Source: Bimuria novae-zelandiae CBS 107.79
Taxonomy: Eukaryota; Ascomycota; Dothideomycetes; Pleosporales; Didymosphaeriaceae
Direction: 5' to 3'
NCBI GenBank assembly: GCA_010015655.1
Contig: ML976657.1
Location: 2,223,252 to 2,287,251, forward strand
DNA length: 64,000 nt
Shown piece by piece: positions 36,966 to 47,101 of the stretch (positions within the stretch are counted from its first letter, which is position 1; each line of letters opens with the position of its first letter). The position numbers and the translations under genes are program-made. The notes under the pieces were generated by a model. That model saw nothing but the letters and a program-made list of their open reading frames with translations. It had not been told where the DNA came from and ran no database searches.

Positions 36966-37990
36966 TCATCCGTCCACCTTCAAAACCACATCCCCCACCA
37001 CAGCCCGATGGTCACTCGCAAACACCCCATCTTCAAACCGATTCTCTAGCACCGCCCACCCCCTCACCACCCATCCATCCCTCCTCCCCACAAACACATA
37101 ATCCAACTCCGTCTTCGGCTCGCTCTCCTCAAACCCCGTAAACGTCTCCTTATTCCCATACCACCACTCCGCCCCCTCCTTAACCGCCTTCAGCGCACTC
37201 CCCTCCGCGTTCAAGATCCGGAACGCCTCACCACTAGGTTCAGAATTTAAATCTCCCGCTAAAAACACAGGTATCCCCTCATCACTAGCATTATTGCTGT
37301 TGTGGATAGTGGTACTTTCATCGACGACCCTGAGGATAAGTTTCGCCGCCTCAGCGCGCGCCGTGACCCCCTGATCATCCAAATGCGTGCACAAGCCCAC
37401 AACCTCCTGCTTCGACGCGCGATGCACGAACATCCCAACCGTAACAATACGAACCGACGCTGCGTCCCAGCCCTTAGACGGCGTGTCGGGCGTCTCGCTG
37501 AGCCAGACCGTCTTCCAAACGTCCACTTTCCACGCGGCTTTGCGGAAGAGGATGGGGCTGTATTCGCCGGCTTGCGCGCCGTCGTCACGGCCCACGCCGA
37601 TGTAGTCCCCTACACACCCGGTTAGCTGTTTTTATATATAACCATAACGTATGGGGGCGTTGGAAGTATATGTACACTCAGGGCCTAAGCCCGTCATCAC
37701 GTCGATTAATTGGGTGTGGAGCACTTCTTGTAGACAGATGAAGGTTTCGGCATTGTACAGCGTGTTGTACTTTAATTCGTTGAGTATAAGGGGTTTACGC
37801 TCGGCCCAGGGTTTCTCTCCTGATTTAAGGTCAGTCTTGGTCATGAGGACGGCGCATAGTGCGTACCTGTGAATGGGCTTGTCGTAGCATATCTGATATT
37901 GTGCGATATGATGCGGATGGGTATGTCCGCTTGAGTTTTCATGACGAGCGCGCACGCGAACAGCAGGCCGTGGAAGAGAGTGGGAAGCAT
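36966..37990 (-). CDS. Secreted endonuclease/exonuclease/phosphatase-family enzyme
   Basis: Metal-dependent phosphoesterase of the DNase I/sphingomyelinase fold; the substrate cannot be read from sequence. Exons 37867-37990, 37676-37819 and 36966-37609 give 303 aa; introns are 47 and 66 nt and rejoin as SPFTG-EKPWAERKP and LGPE-WDYIGVGRDDG. An N-terminal signal peptide (MLPTLFHGLLFACALVMKTQ) indicates secretion or vacuolar/ER location. Catalytic motifs in order: ISHNIRYA (metal-binding Asn), FICLQEVLH (Glu), YIGVGRDDG, GLCTHLDDQG (His), LAGDLNSEP (Asp/Asn) and the C-terminal ASDHRAVVGD (Asp-His pair). All key residues are present, so it is probably active. Confidence 0.9.
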
Positions 37991-38575
37991 TGCGTTCGAC
38001 CTCCAATGATATTCGAGCCGAGAAATTGACACGTGACGAAAACCGCGCCCGGGCGGGTCGTGTGGTGTGCCTGAAGGTGACCTTATTTGAGACTCAAGAT
38101 GCGGGCTAAAATTCGTACGTATCAGACCATACGGTCACGCTTGGTCGGGTAGAAGCACATTGTGCAAACAAAATCCTCAACACAAACATAATCAAAAATT
38201 AGCAGCCTACAATGTATCAGAACTGCCGGGCACTACTACAAATACACTGCATGCCTTCCCTTGCCCCCAGACGCAGACGAAGACACGCCCATATGCAGGC
38301 CCATTTTGGACTTTCCAATTTGCACCTGGTCGCAAAGCTCGCTCGGCAAATGAAAACGCCAATCCAAGCCCGCGAGCACCCTTAGTAGCACCTCATACCC
38401 TGCCACCTACTGCTCGGAAAAGACGATCGACCGTTATGAATATGCTTCCAGAATGATACAGGGATTTCTTGTTTATACACATAGTACGGATGAATCTCCT
38501 TGGTTTACATGAATACGCTTGCGGGGGTTATAGCGATGGTCAACGAAAATAACCACGGACGCGTTCGAGGAGCCA
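37991..38575. other. Intergenic region upstream of the phosphatase-family gene
   Basis: 585 bp. It includes the promoter of the secreted phosphoesterase and the 3' flank of SNF5. The 98-codon plus-strand frame at 38160-38456 has no recognisable feature. Confidence 0.45.
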
Positions 38576-41029
38576 CTAGCCCGACTTGCCGGTGCGCTTA
38601 TCGACATTTTGCTTGTGCTGTTTGTTGTTGAGATGCGTCTGGAAGTTCCCAACCGTGTGGTCAGGACCGGAGTTGTACAGCTTGCCGGGGCAGTCCAAGC
38701 ACCGAATTCTGGGAAGAAACTGCGCCTTGTGGCCTGAAGGCAGCGAACCCGACGCCGAGAAGGAGTCTGGTTTGACGCTTTGTCTAGTTTTCTCGTCGAT
38801 AATACTGTATCGCATCGTCGCTTCGAAACGGTCGCCAGGGTTTTGTTTTTGAAGGTCTTTGAGTGCTTCCTGCAGCCACGGTGGTGGGGGCGCCTAACAT
38901 GTCAGCTTTTTCAAATCCCAGGCTTCATATCCTTGACTTACTGGCTGGGCACCTTGCGGCATCGGCCAGGGCGCATCCGCTCGACCGTCAGGATGATAGT
39001 GCCATTTTTGTTGCGCCTGTGGGGTAGGAGTAGAGGTGGACGATGGCTGCGGCGACGCCGCGACAGATGAAGCTGCGGGCGTAGGAGCGGCACGAGGTGG
39101 TACGGCTGGTGAAGGTGGTGGCGGCATCGAGTTAGCACCAGGAGTGCTACGAGCAGGTGTGGGCGTAGGCGCCATCATTGGTGTCGATGCTGGCTTTTGG
39201 AAGAAAGTTCTAGGGTTACGCAGGTATTCCCTGAACTTGGCTGGCGAAATTTTGAGTTTGATGATGAGCCTATTCGGCTCTGATGCAACGCTCTCTTCTC
39301 GGGCATCATATCTTAATTGTCTCGCTGTCCTGGATTCGTGGTGACTGTGTTGTAGGGCTGAGATCTCCGGGGTCATTGACCGTCCCATGGCCGATCGCAT
39401 CGCCGCTTGTGCAGCAGTGGCAGCCCCGCGCATGCCCCGTGTTCGTGCCGTACCACCTGTCATCATGGAAGGTGCAGGCGATTCGGCGACAGAGTCGTCA
39501 CTGTCAGAATCATCCGAATCGTCGTCCATGCCGCGGCGACGTTCCCTGGCCTTGCGTACGGCCTTGAACAGGTGACTCTCTTCGATGGTTTCGGCAGCGC
39601 CGGGCAGAACGGACGACACTATCAAGGTACGAACAGTACGCTGTCTGTCCTTCAGATCTGGCAATGCTGGTCCGCCACGTCGGTTGACCGAACGTTTTTG
39701 CCGTCGTTGCTCGCGCATGATGGACAGTTCAGCTCTCTCCAGGTCAGCCTCGCTTAGTTCGTACAGATACGGGGTGAAATCTTTCGCGGATTGCATGGGC
39801 CGGAAAATGGACGGTAGAGGCGAGGGCAAGAAATTGTCCCTGATGTCACTGTCCTCCACAGGCCGCCCGTCGAATGGGTGGCCTGTGATGTACAAGCTCT
39901 TCGTAAACATCTGACATTGCTCTCGTATTGAATGCGCGATGGCTGTTGTGAATTCTCCGGATAATGACAGGTCGGCCGCAGTCTGTCGCGCGAATTCCTC
40001 GGGAGAATTGTTTGGGTCGTTGATGTCCCATTCGAACTGATCTACAAGTGTATGTTGTCCAATGGCAATATTCAACTTTATCACGATTCGCATCTCGTCA
40101 TTCTTGTATGCGGAATACGGTAGATTTGGATCCAGGGCTTCATCTTCGAAAAAGGCGTGGGGGTAAAAGTCTTGGAGCTGCTCCTGAATTTCGCGATTGA
40201 CCTGTTGCTTTATAGGTTCCCGTATCTCCGGAGGGACACGGAAATCCTCGACCAAATGTTCAGCGAACAGTTCCGACGTTGTATATCGATCGTGCAGGTT
40301 CCACGTGAATGTGTCTCGCAGCTTGATCTGGCCCATCTCCACATCTAACCGCACGGGGACCAGCTCTTCTATTACGTCGGATTGGAGTTCAATGTTTTCC
40401 TTCTTCAGCGGTAGTCGTCTCGCTCTACGGTTCGCGGGCGGTTTGCAGAGCGCAGGATACTTCAGGGCAAATCCCTGGTTCCGAGGAAGATCGGTGAAGC
40501 CATTGCCGTAGCCTCTATATCCTGGGCCGAAAACAAGCGCCGGATCGTGAGCTCGAACCTGTCTATAGTATTCAATCTCGCGCAGAAGTTCAGCCATTTC
40601 GATGCCTTGGAGCCGCTCTTTCTCCGGTATGTAAGTAGCGCCGCGCAAGTCGCGTTGAATCATCTGATGGAGCAGCGCCTTTTGCTTCTCTTCGCTCATC
40701 GGTCTCTCTTCGCGTGCCGGAGTCTGTGAGGGCATGCGCGAACCGGAGCGCGACCGTTTGCGACTGGGGGACGCGCCATTGAGGGCCTCGTCTGGCCGGA
40801 TCATCTCAGCGCGACCCTCCTGTTTCCCGGCTGCGTTCGCGTCCGGCTGCACGCCCGAAGCAGCAAGCACTGCCTTGGCCTTCAGTTTCCCTTCGCGGAT
40901 CGCGCCGCTGTCGTCGGACGCAGACTCGGGGCCATCAGCGGCAACAGGGGCATCGGACTGCTGGGCTTGGTTCACGCCATTCTGTGCGAGAGACGCGCCG
41001 GGCTGGGGGTCGGTCGAGGTGGAGAGCAT
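38576..41029 (-). CDS. SNF5: SWI/SNF chromatin-remodelling subunit SNF5 (INI1 family)
   Basis: Core subunit of the SWI/SNF (or RSC-type) remodeller. Exons 38942-41029 and 38576-38893, joined across a 48-nt intron (38894-38941), give 801 aa. An N-terminal disordered segment is followed by ERLQGIEMAELLREIEYYRQ and then the SNF5 domain with its two repeats: LVPVRLDVEMGQIKLRDTFT and, about 90 residues on, RIVIKLNIAIGQHTLVDQFE. Further on are an acidic DDDSDDSDSDDS tract and a Pro/Ala/Ser-rich linker. The C-terminal exon encodes RCLDCPGKLYN...TVGNFQTHLNNKQH, a C-x2-C...H-x5-H zinc-finger-like module. SNF5 versus the RSC paralogue Sfh1 is decided by length and this tail and is not fully certain. 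Confidence 0.92.
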
Positions 41030-41888
41030 AGCGAGCCGTCAGGTCAGCGCGCACTCACTGCGCAGGTGCGATGGGCGGCAGAAGAAGCCGCGACTCGTGG
41101 CGGCTGCGAAGCACGGTTAGCGTACGGGCGCGAACGAGCCATCACGACCGGCACCACCACGGGGCAGCGCGCAGAAGGCGCAGCGGCAGCGATGGCAACA
41201 CCAACTTCGCGCATCGCCGGGGCAGCGCGCGTGCAAGAGCTAGAGGCTGCACATACCGATGGGTCATGCAAATTGCGCGCGTCCTCGGCCTGGGCCTTTG
41301 TTTGGCGGAGGGTAGGTGCTGCCGATCGGAGCCTGAGGTCACGAGCTGGGCCAGCAGACGCGCGCAAGAGCGGCTCAGCAATCGGAATAATGGGCACCTC
41401 CGAAAAAGGTTCCTTGGGCTACAATTCCGGGAGCGGTTCGGGCGTTGGCGGCTTATTTGCTCGGAATGCGGTCAGTAAGTGGAGTGTCGCAAAGGCAGAT
41501 TGTCAGAACAAGATCTCGTTTCAGCGCCGCACCTAGGCCGAGCCTGGTGCCACCACCCCCGCAACCCTCCATGCCGCTGGTCGACGGCACCACTTTCGTC
41601 CACATGAGCCCGAGACGTGTGCATTCATGCCATGTATGAGTGAAGAGATGTCGATACAAGATTCACGGTAGAATCTGCGCCGCGGGCGTCGTGGCTCTCA
41701 CGTGCCATCTGTTCCGGATCAATGGTGCAGGCGACAGCTCATCCACCATGTCGTGTCTCAACACCAAACTTGGCCCAATCTCACCGCGAACAAGTCTAAC
41801 CGCTGAATGGTCGCTAGTAGAAGCCTTGCCATGGTACCATTTTATGGAGTCTGTTCTACCAGAGGGAGCTTGGACACGCAGACCTCAA
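41030..41888. promoter_or_regulatory. SNF5 upstream region
   Basis: GC-rich sequence upstream of the SNF5 start codon with several overlapping frames in all directions, a pattern of composition rather than coding. It must hold the SNF5 promoter. No specific motif is claimed. Confidence 0.45.
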
Positions 41889-42218
41889 CTATTTGCATTC
41901 ACTACGGAGACTGGACCTCCCCAATCCAACCCTTCCGCTTCCCCTCAACAGACACTGTCTATACCCCGACCCCTGCTTCTCCAAGCTAGGTCTCCTTGTC
42001 CGACTCTCGTCCAGCTCCCGCATCCGCGCATTTTCATCCTCATCCTTGGTTTTGCTGTAAGGTGCACATGTAGCTGCGCCCAAGACCCGGTAGCTCTGGG
42101 GTAGCAGCGAGTCAAAAATCTCCGCTGGCAATGTCGGCCAGAAGTTTGAACTACCAATGGGCATGTTCCCAATGGATGAATGATGCCTCAGCAAGTCTGC
42201 AATAAAAAAAGCAATCAA
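41889..42218 (-). CDS. Doubtful small hypothetical gene
   Basis: Not recognised. The minus-strand frame encodes a plausible hydrophilic segment (for example SSNFWPTLPAEIFDSLLPQS, then a charged stretch with DEDENARMRELDESR). The start codon of the open frame falls inside what looks like an intron ending in a pyrimidine tract and GCAG near 42,198, so an upstream exon may exist, but I could not build an in-frame model. It may be a real small gene, a relic, or chance. Confidence 0.25.
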   Translation of the reverse strand: MIAFFIADLLRHHSSIGNMPIGSSNFWPTLPAEIFDSLLPQSYRVLGAATCAPYSKTKDEDENARMRELDESRTRRPSLEKQGSGYRQCLLRGSGRVGLGRSSLRSECK

Positions 42219-42584
42219 ATTCCCTTGAGCAATGCGATGATTCAGGAAATCAATACCAATGGCATTTACAGTTCTTTCGGACCCGAGCTTGCCTCAAGAC
42301 GAACGTGCAAATCCCACAAGCACTGATTTAACGTACTAATTCATCGCGATACAAAGCTGCAAATTTTGTCTGTAACCAAATTTACACGAATTGAACAACA
42401 CCATCCACTACTCCAACCAATAACGCCTTAACTCGCGTTCCTTCCTAACTCTAATCGGCTGGACTCGCAAACAGGACGATGTCCTCACCGCCACTCGGGA
42501 AGCCTCAATTAACAACGCCGACAACAAGCGCTCATCTCCAACGTCCTCAATCCACCCCTCACCCACCGTCTAACTTCCTCTCCT
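42219..42584. other. Gene-free stretch downstream of the ADP-ribosyltransferase
   Basis: 366 bp, AT-rich, no supportable feature apart from the possible upstream exon of the doubtful gene at 41889-42218. The right end is the 3' flank of the toxin-like gene. Confidence 0.5.
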
Positions 42585-43999
42585 CTAACCAGACTTCGTC
42601 CCTCCCTTCCCCCCCTTCTTCCCCGGCCCCTTAGGATGAGCCCCCGACTTCGGTGCCTTCCCCATCTGAATCTGATTCCAGTACTCCCTCGCAAACTGTC
42701 CCGGCGTCTTACTCGGCCCACAAAGGTTACACTTGTTATTCTTCTTATCCATCGCAGTGCAGCACTTGTTCGCCTTCTTGTCCTTTGCGCTGCACGTCTC
42801 GTCGCACTTGTTGGCCTTCTTGTCTGCGGCGCTGCAAGTGGTAGTGGATTTGCACTTTCCGGCTTTCTTCATGGCTGCGGTGCACTTGGGCTTGGTAGTG
42901 CCGGTGGGTTTCTTGGTGGTGGCGGGTTTCTTCTCCGTGGAAGTCTTGGACTTGGACTTACGGCCGGCGGAGGGCTTCTTCCTGGTGGAGGGGCGGGAGG
43001 TGCGGACGCGGGCTCTGGCAACGAGTTTGGTTTCGTGTTCGACGGTGTCGAGGTCGGTGTCGTCTTCAACAACTTCGGGGTTGTTCTGAGCAGCTTCGAT
43101 TTCACGCTCGTAGATGCTGCTCTCCCTAGCGAAGATATCCACATCACGAGTAGCAGGCCGGCAGTGTGTAAAGAACCACCACGGATCCTCCTTCCAAGCC
43201 GGGTGGTTATTAGGGAACCCCGCCAAGCTATACTGCGCCCCACCATGAGCCTTGTTCTCATATTTTGCGCGGTTAAACTTCTTGTTCGCCACCGGGGTGC
43301 CTTTCACTACGCCGTACTTCGGCGTCTTAGAGAATGACGCCCAGCCCATGATCTGGTCGAAGGGAATGATCTTGAGAGCGGCGAACTCCTTCTCTTCTGG
43401 GTAGATGTTGTATTTCTTCAAGGTGTCTTGGACGTCGATGAGGTTGGCGTACGTGGCGATCTTGTACGTGTAGCCGCTGCCTCCGAGGAACTTGACGACC
43501 CACCCCTCAGCGACAGACTGCGAGGAGGTGGTAGAGACGTAGCCGTCGTTGTCCATGCTGAACCCATTTGCAGCTCCTTTCACTTTTTGATGTCAGTATC
43601 AACTAGGCAAAAGAGTGTCGACGTTGTGACAGGAGCCTCTCTTCATCTTGTCCGACCCTCTTATAGAGGTAGAACAGCCACAGATTCGCCGTAGACCTAC
43701 TCCGCACACAACGTACCGTGTCTGTACAAACTTATATCCTCGAATTTCGACTTAGAAGTCCATCCCTTGGGCAAGAATCCACCCGCTGCATCGATTTCAG
43801 CAGGGCTGCGCTTATCGGCACGGAAGACATAAGTGACGGTGAAGCGTTCCTCAAGAGAACGCGTGTCGAGCGCGTCATCCATGGTGAAGTTTCCGGGGAC
43901 CCCAAGGGCATCGACATCCCCTTCCAGGGGTGCAGCCGGAGCAGCATTGCAAAGGGCTCCCAATGCTCCGAGGAGCAGGAAGGGAGTTTGCCAGAACAT
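42585..43999 (-). CDS. Secreted putative ADP-ribosyltransferase with Lys/Cys-rich tail
   Basis: Resembles heat-labile-enterotoxin-A/pierisin-type mono-ADP-ribosyltransferases, which move ADP-ribose from NAD to a target; the target here is unknown. Exons 43717-43999 and 42585-43576 with a 140-nt intron give 424 aa. A signal peptide covers about residues 1-19. The family's catalytic R-S-E pattern is present: Arg60 in VFRADKRSP, the Ser-Thr motif at 109-111 (GYVSTTS) and E156-x-E158 in PEEKEF. The core ends near residue 250. A basic linker rich in Lys/Ser/Pro/Thr follows, then a tail with about four C-x(5-9)-K-x2-K-C type repeats (CSAADKKANKC, CSAKDKKANKC, CTAMDKKNNKC) and a short C-terminus of Lys/Gly. 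The tail could bind an acidic surface or be processed; this is inference. A Fot1/pogo transposon lies 1.3 kb upstream. Confidence 0.82.
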
Positions 44000-44810
44000 C
44001 GTGTCTGACGTCTATACAATTCCGAGACAGACGTCTAAATACAGTACGTCACGCGGAATCTGTCTTTGTGCTGGAGAGAATCCGGGCCGGAAAAGTGCTG
44101 TGATTTTCGGAATTCGAAGCAAAACGAGTGACTGAGCGATGACCGAGTGGTGGTAATGAGTGGACTAGCAGTTGACCAAACGAGTGTTAGAAACGAACGA
44201 AGAAGGAAATATAGGAAAAACAAGGAGAGAAACAAAGCACTGAGTTACTGATGATACTGTACCACCGAGAAGCACTTGGTTCTTATAATCGTCTCCTTCG
44301 AGCTTCCATCCTGTCTTAATTCCCGATATCCCTCGTTGTGGAAGCGTTCACGCAGTTCGGACAATACCAACGCGTACACCACGAGATCCTACCTGTGAAC
44401 TTGAAGTAGGAAGTCCGAAATTTGGCCAAAGCTGCGGTATGAGGTTGTTGCCATGTGGCTGTGACATGCCACTCTCAGGCGCTAGACGGAGCACGGGTGA
44501 GTCGATCCGATGTGCATCACGAGGGAGGACTCATGGCCTTGAAAAATTCAGTATAAGGGAGCCCTATATGGTCATTGCGTTCATCCGTGCAAGCGCCGCT
44601 GCCAACCCCTAGGTTCTCTATTTCGATTGCACTGAGGGTGCTGGGCTGGCCCGGAAGCATGAAAGCGATCAGATTGGAGACCTTCATCGTTGATATGATT
44701 TTGCTATACTTCTTTCTCGTCCATGTTTTCAAGAAAGATATCCGCAATGGCTACAACTCCTTCAAGTTTGGCCTCACATGATGGCGATGCAGTCCTGGAA
44801 GTGGCCAGTG
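44000..44810. other. Upstream region of the ADP-ribosyltransferase gene
   Basis: 811 bp. It includes the toxin-like gene's promoter. A 76-codon minus-strand frame (44517-44747) may belong to the relic to the right, but no domain is seen. Confidence 0.4.
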
Positions 44811-45062
44811 CTATCCCCATTCGGGTAGAAAAGGATGCTCATTATCAGTCCGATACCCATCCGTGGTAGCCGGAGAATCAATTCCATTGATTCGGATATG
44901 AGTAGTATTCAAGCCACATCCTGTAAACCAGGAAACGCCATCGGGCTCCGAGTCATTTAGCAGCAGGCGCGGGTACACTGTGGTAGAGACCTTGACAAAT
45001 GTTCTATCGCTTTTGGGCTTTTCAGTTCCAGAAGCAATCGACCGCCATTCAGCTTTCTGAAT
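44811..45062 (-). pseudogene. Coding-like frame without start codon (gene relic)
   Basis: A minus-strand frame of 83 codons is open from 45062 to a TAG at 44811 and has no ATG. Codon choice and residue pattern look like a real protein: TTVYPRLLLNDSEPDGVSWF, GCGLNTTHIRING and TDNEHPFLPEWG. Family not recognised. It could be the 3' exon of a gene whose 5' part was lost when the transposon to its right inserted or decayed, or an exon of an unannotated gene. Confidence 0.35.
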
Positions 45063-45309
45063 TCACCATGCGCTCGGTACTCATCTTGTGTTTTTGATTA
45101 GTACCCTCAGTTATACTGTGGCTTTGAGTAGGTAGCCCTTGCGGTCGGAGGTGTCGCGTTTTGGTGGGGTGATCAGAAACACTGGGTGATCAGGAATCCT
45201 TGTACGCTAGCTTATTAGCATTAGCGGACGCCACGATCGGAAGCTCGGCAGTTTATGCACTAAGACCAGAACAGTGCATCGGAGCAGTTAGCCACAGTGA
45301 ATGTCATTA

Positions 45310-47099
45310 AGCTAGCGCATATAGTTCCTGCGCACATAGGGTTCCTGCGCACCGCGCTAGAACACCCCACCTGCACAAAACACGCGATTTCTTAGCAACG
45401 CTGCTTACAATTGCCATTAACTACACATAGATTCAAGCGCTGCAGCTGCTGTGGCTATAGCAGCTGTTTCTAAGGTGCTTAGTATAGTAGATCTTTGTTA
45501 CTTAGCTGCTAAAGCTTTAGCTGCGCGCATAGCCTCCCTAATACTCTCTACCTCTATAAAGCGTTAATTTGGGTCTACTCGAACGCGCTTACGCTGACGC
45601 TAAGAGGTAGATATCTCTAGCTGCTGCTCAAGTCGTCTTTTCTCTGCTTCTAGGCCTGCAGCTCTAGCATTTGCAGCTGCTAGAGCCTTACCTGCTTTCT
45701 GTAGGAGTAGCCGGGTGGTACGACCTAGATTCTCGACGCTCTGGACGCTGCGCTGCGCTATATAGAGATCGTGAGGGCCCTGGGGAGTAGAGAGGAAGCT
45801 CTGGATCTGCTGCTGAGGCTGCTGCTCACGTGTAGGCGTAGTAGGCCTCTGAGAGACCTGCGACGAGCTGAGCACGTGATTGATGTTGAATAGGCAGATA
45901 CTAGATGCCTGCCAGCCAGCTCGAATTACACGCTCTATAAAGTCTTCCTCCCTAGCTTAATAATAGCAGGTAATAAAGCGCTCCTTCTTAACAGGTGTAG
46001 CGTCGTCGAGTGATGCGAGCTCCTGGATCTAACGTCTGTAGCTAGACTTAATCACAGAGAAAGGAGCGAGATCAAGAGGCTATAGGACGTGTGAGGTGTG
46101 CGCAGGTAGATAGAGGAGCTGTATACGATGTAGCTTGCAGAGCCATAGGAAGTCTATATTAATATGGCTGCCGTGACCGTCGAGTATCAGGAGCCTGTGC
46201 TGGCCATCAGATACAGCCGTCTCAGGTATAAATATACGCTGTAGCCACTCAACACCTATCGCTTTTGACGTCCATCCGTTCTCTGAGGTTGTATAGATCC
46301 AGTCAGGTACGTAAGACGAGGAGAACCATGTTATCTATAGGCTCTAGCCCTTAAAGATAACTGCGCAGCGTAGTTTCCGCCCTATCACCAACACACACTC
46401 AATTATAGAGACCCACTCGCGATTCTCTGGAGACCGAATATAAGCCTTCTTTTTATAACTGCTAGAGAGTACTCTAGTGTTGGTACATACCCCTAGAGCA
46501 ACGCCAGTCTCATCCATATTGTATGTATTCTCCGCCTGTATGTTAAGCCGCCGTCGAGTCTGCTCATAGAGCTCTAGGAACGCACGTATCTGCTCTGGTG
46601 TCGCTGCATCAGCTCTCTGAGCCTCTAGCTTTCTGCCGACTACAGAGGCAACGCGTGGCTGGCGCCGGAGGAAGTGTAAAAGCCAAAGCTTGCCAACAGG
46701 CTGGTTGTCGCCATTCATACGCAGAATCCGATTCGCTATTTCTCGAGCGCGAGCGTGCGAGGGAGGGCAGGCGCGTGCGTCTTCTTCGAGGATCTATTCT
46801 ACTAGAAAATCCTCCTATAGAGGAGTCAGCCACTATTAATGCTAATAGCTAAGCGCGCTGCTAGTTGCACCGTTAAGACAATTACGCAGCGTTAATTTAG
46901 GTAACCTATAGGCCTTTGCAATAGCGCGCTAACTAGAATAGACGCCTGTATTAAGATCGCTAATAGCTAATTGTATAGCTGCTTCACGGGCGTCTATGTT
47001 GATGAGCGTTGTGGAGAGAAATCGCGTGTTTTCTGTAGGTGGGGGGTTCTGGCGCGGTGCGCAGGAACCCTATGTGCGCAGGAACTATATGCGCTAGCT
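45310..47099 (-). mobile_element. Fot1/pogo-type DNA transposon, complete but dead
   Basis: 1,790 bp bounded by inverted repeats of about 54 bp (perfect over the first 48), beginning AGCTAGCGCATATAGTTCC, with TA at both flanks (45308-45309 and 47100-47101). The terminal repeat contains the motif GTTCCTGCGCAC twice. The interior encodes a pogo-family transposase on the minus strand, broken by stop codons. The shorter copy at 13283-13471 shares the left end. Confidence 0.92.
45600..47007 (-). pseudogene. Fot1/pogo transposase with RIP-type stops
   Basis: One reading frame can be followed almost throughout. The N-terminal psq-type helix-turn-helix (IDAREAAIQLAISDL) is followed by the CENP-B-type DNA-binding part (PPSHARAREIANRILRMNGD), then the DDE domain with YNMDETGVALGV (first Asp) and LLILDGHGSH (second Asp), then LPAHTSHVL.PLDLAPFSVI. 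A coiled-coil C-terminus ends LEAEKRRLEQQLEISTS. Nearly all interruptions are TAG or TAA where the family has Gln or Trp, so CAG-to-TAG and TGG-to-TAG changes explain them. No frameshift is needed over the parts checked. Confidence 0.88.
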
Positions 47100-47101
47100 T
47101 A

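Noticed and set aside
38160..38456. 98-codon plus-strand frame beside SNF5
   Set aside because: Pro/Thr/Asn-rich with no domain; likely chance in an intergenic region.
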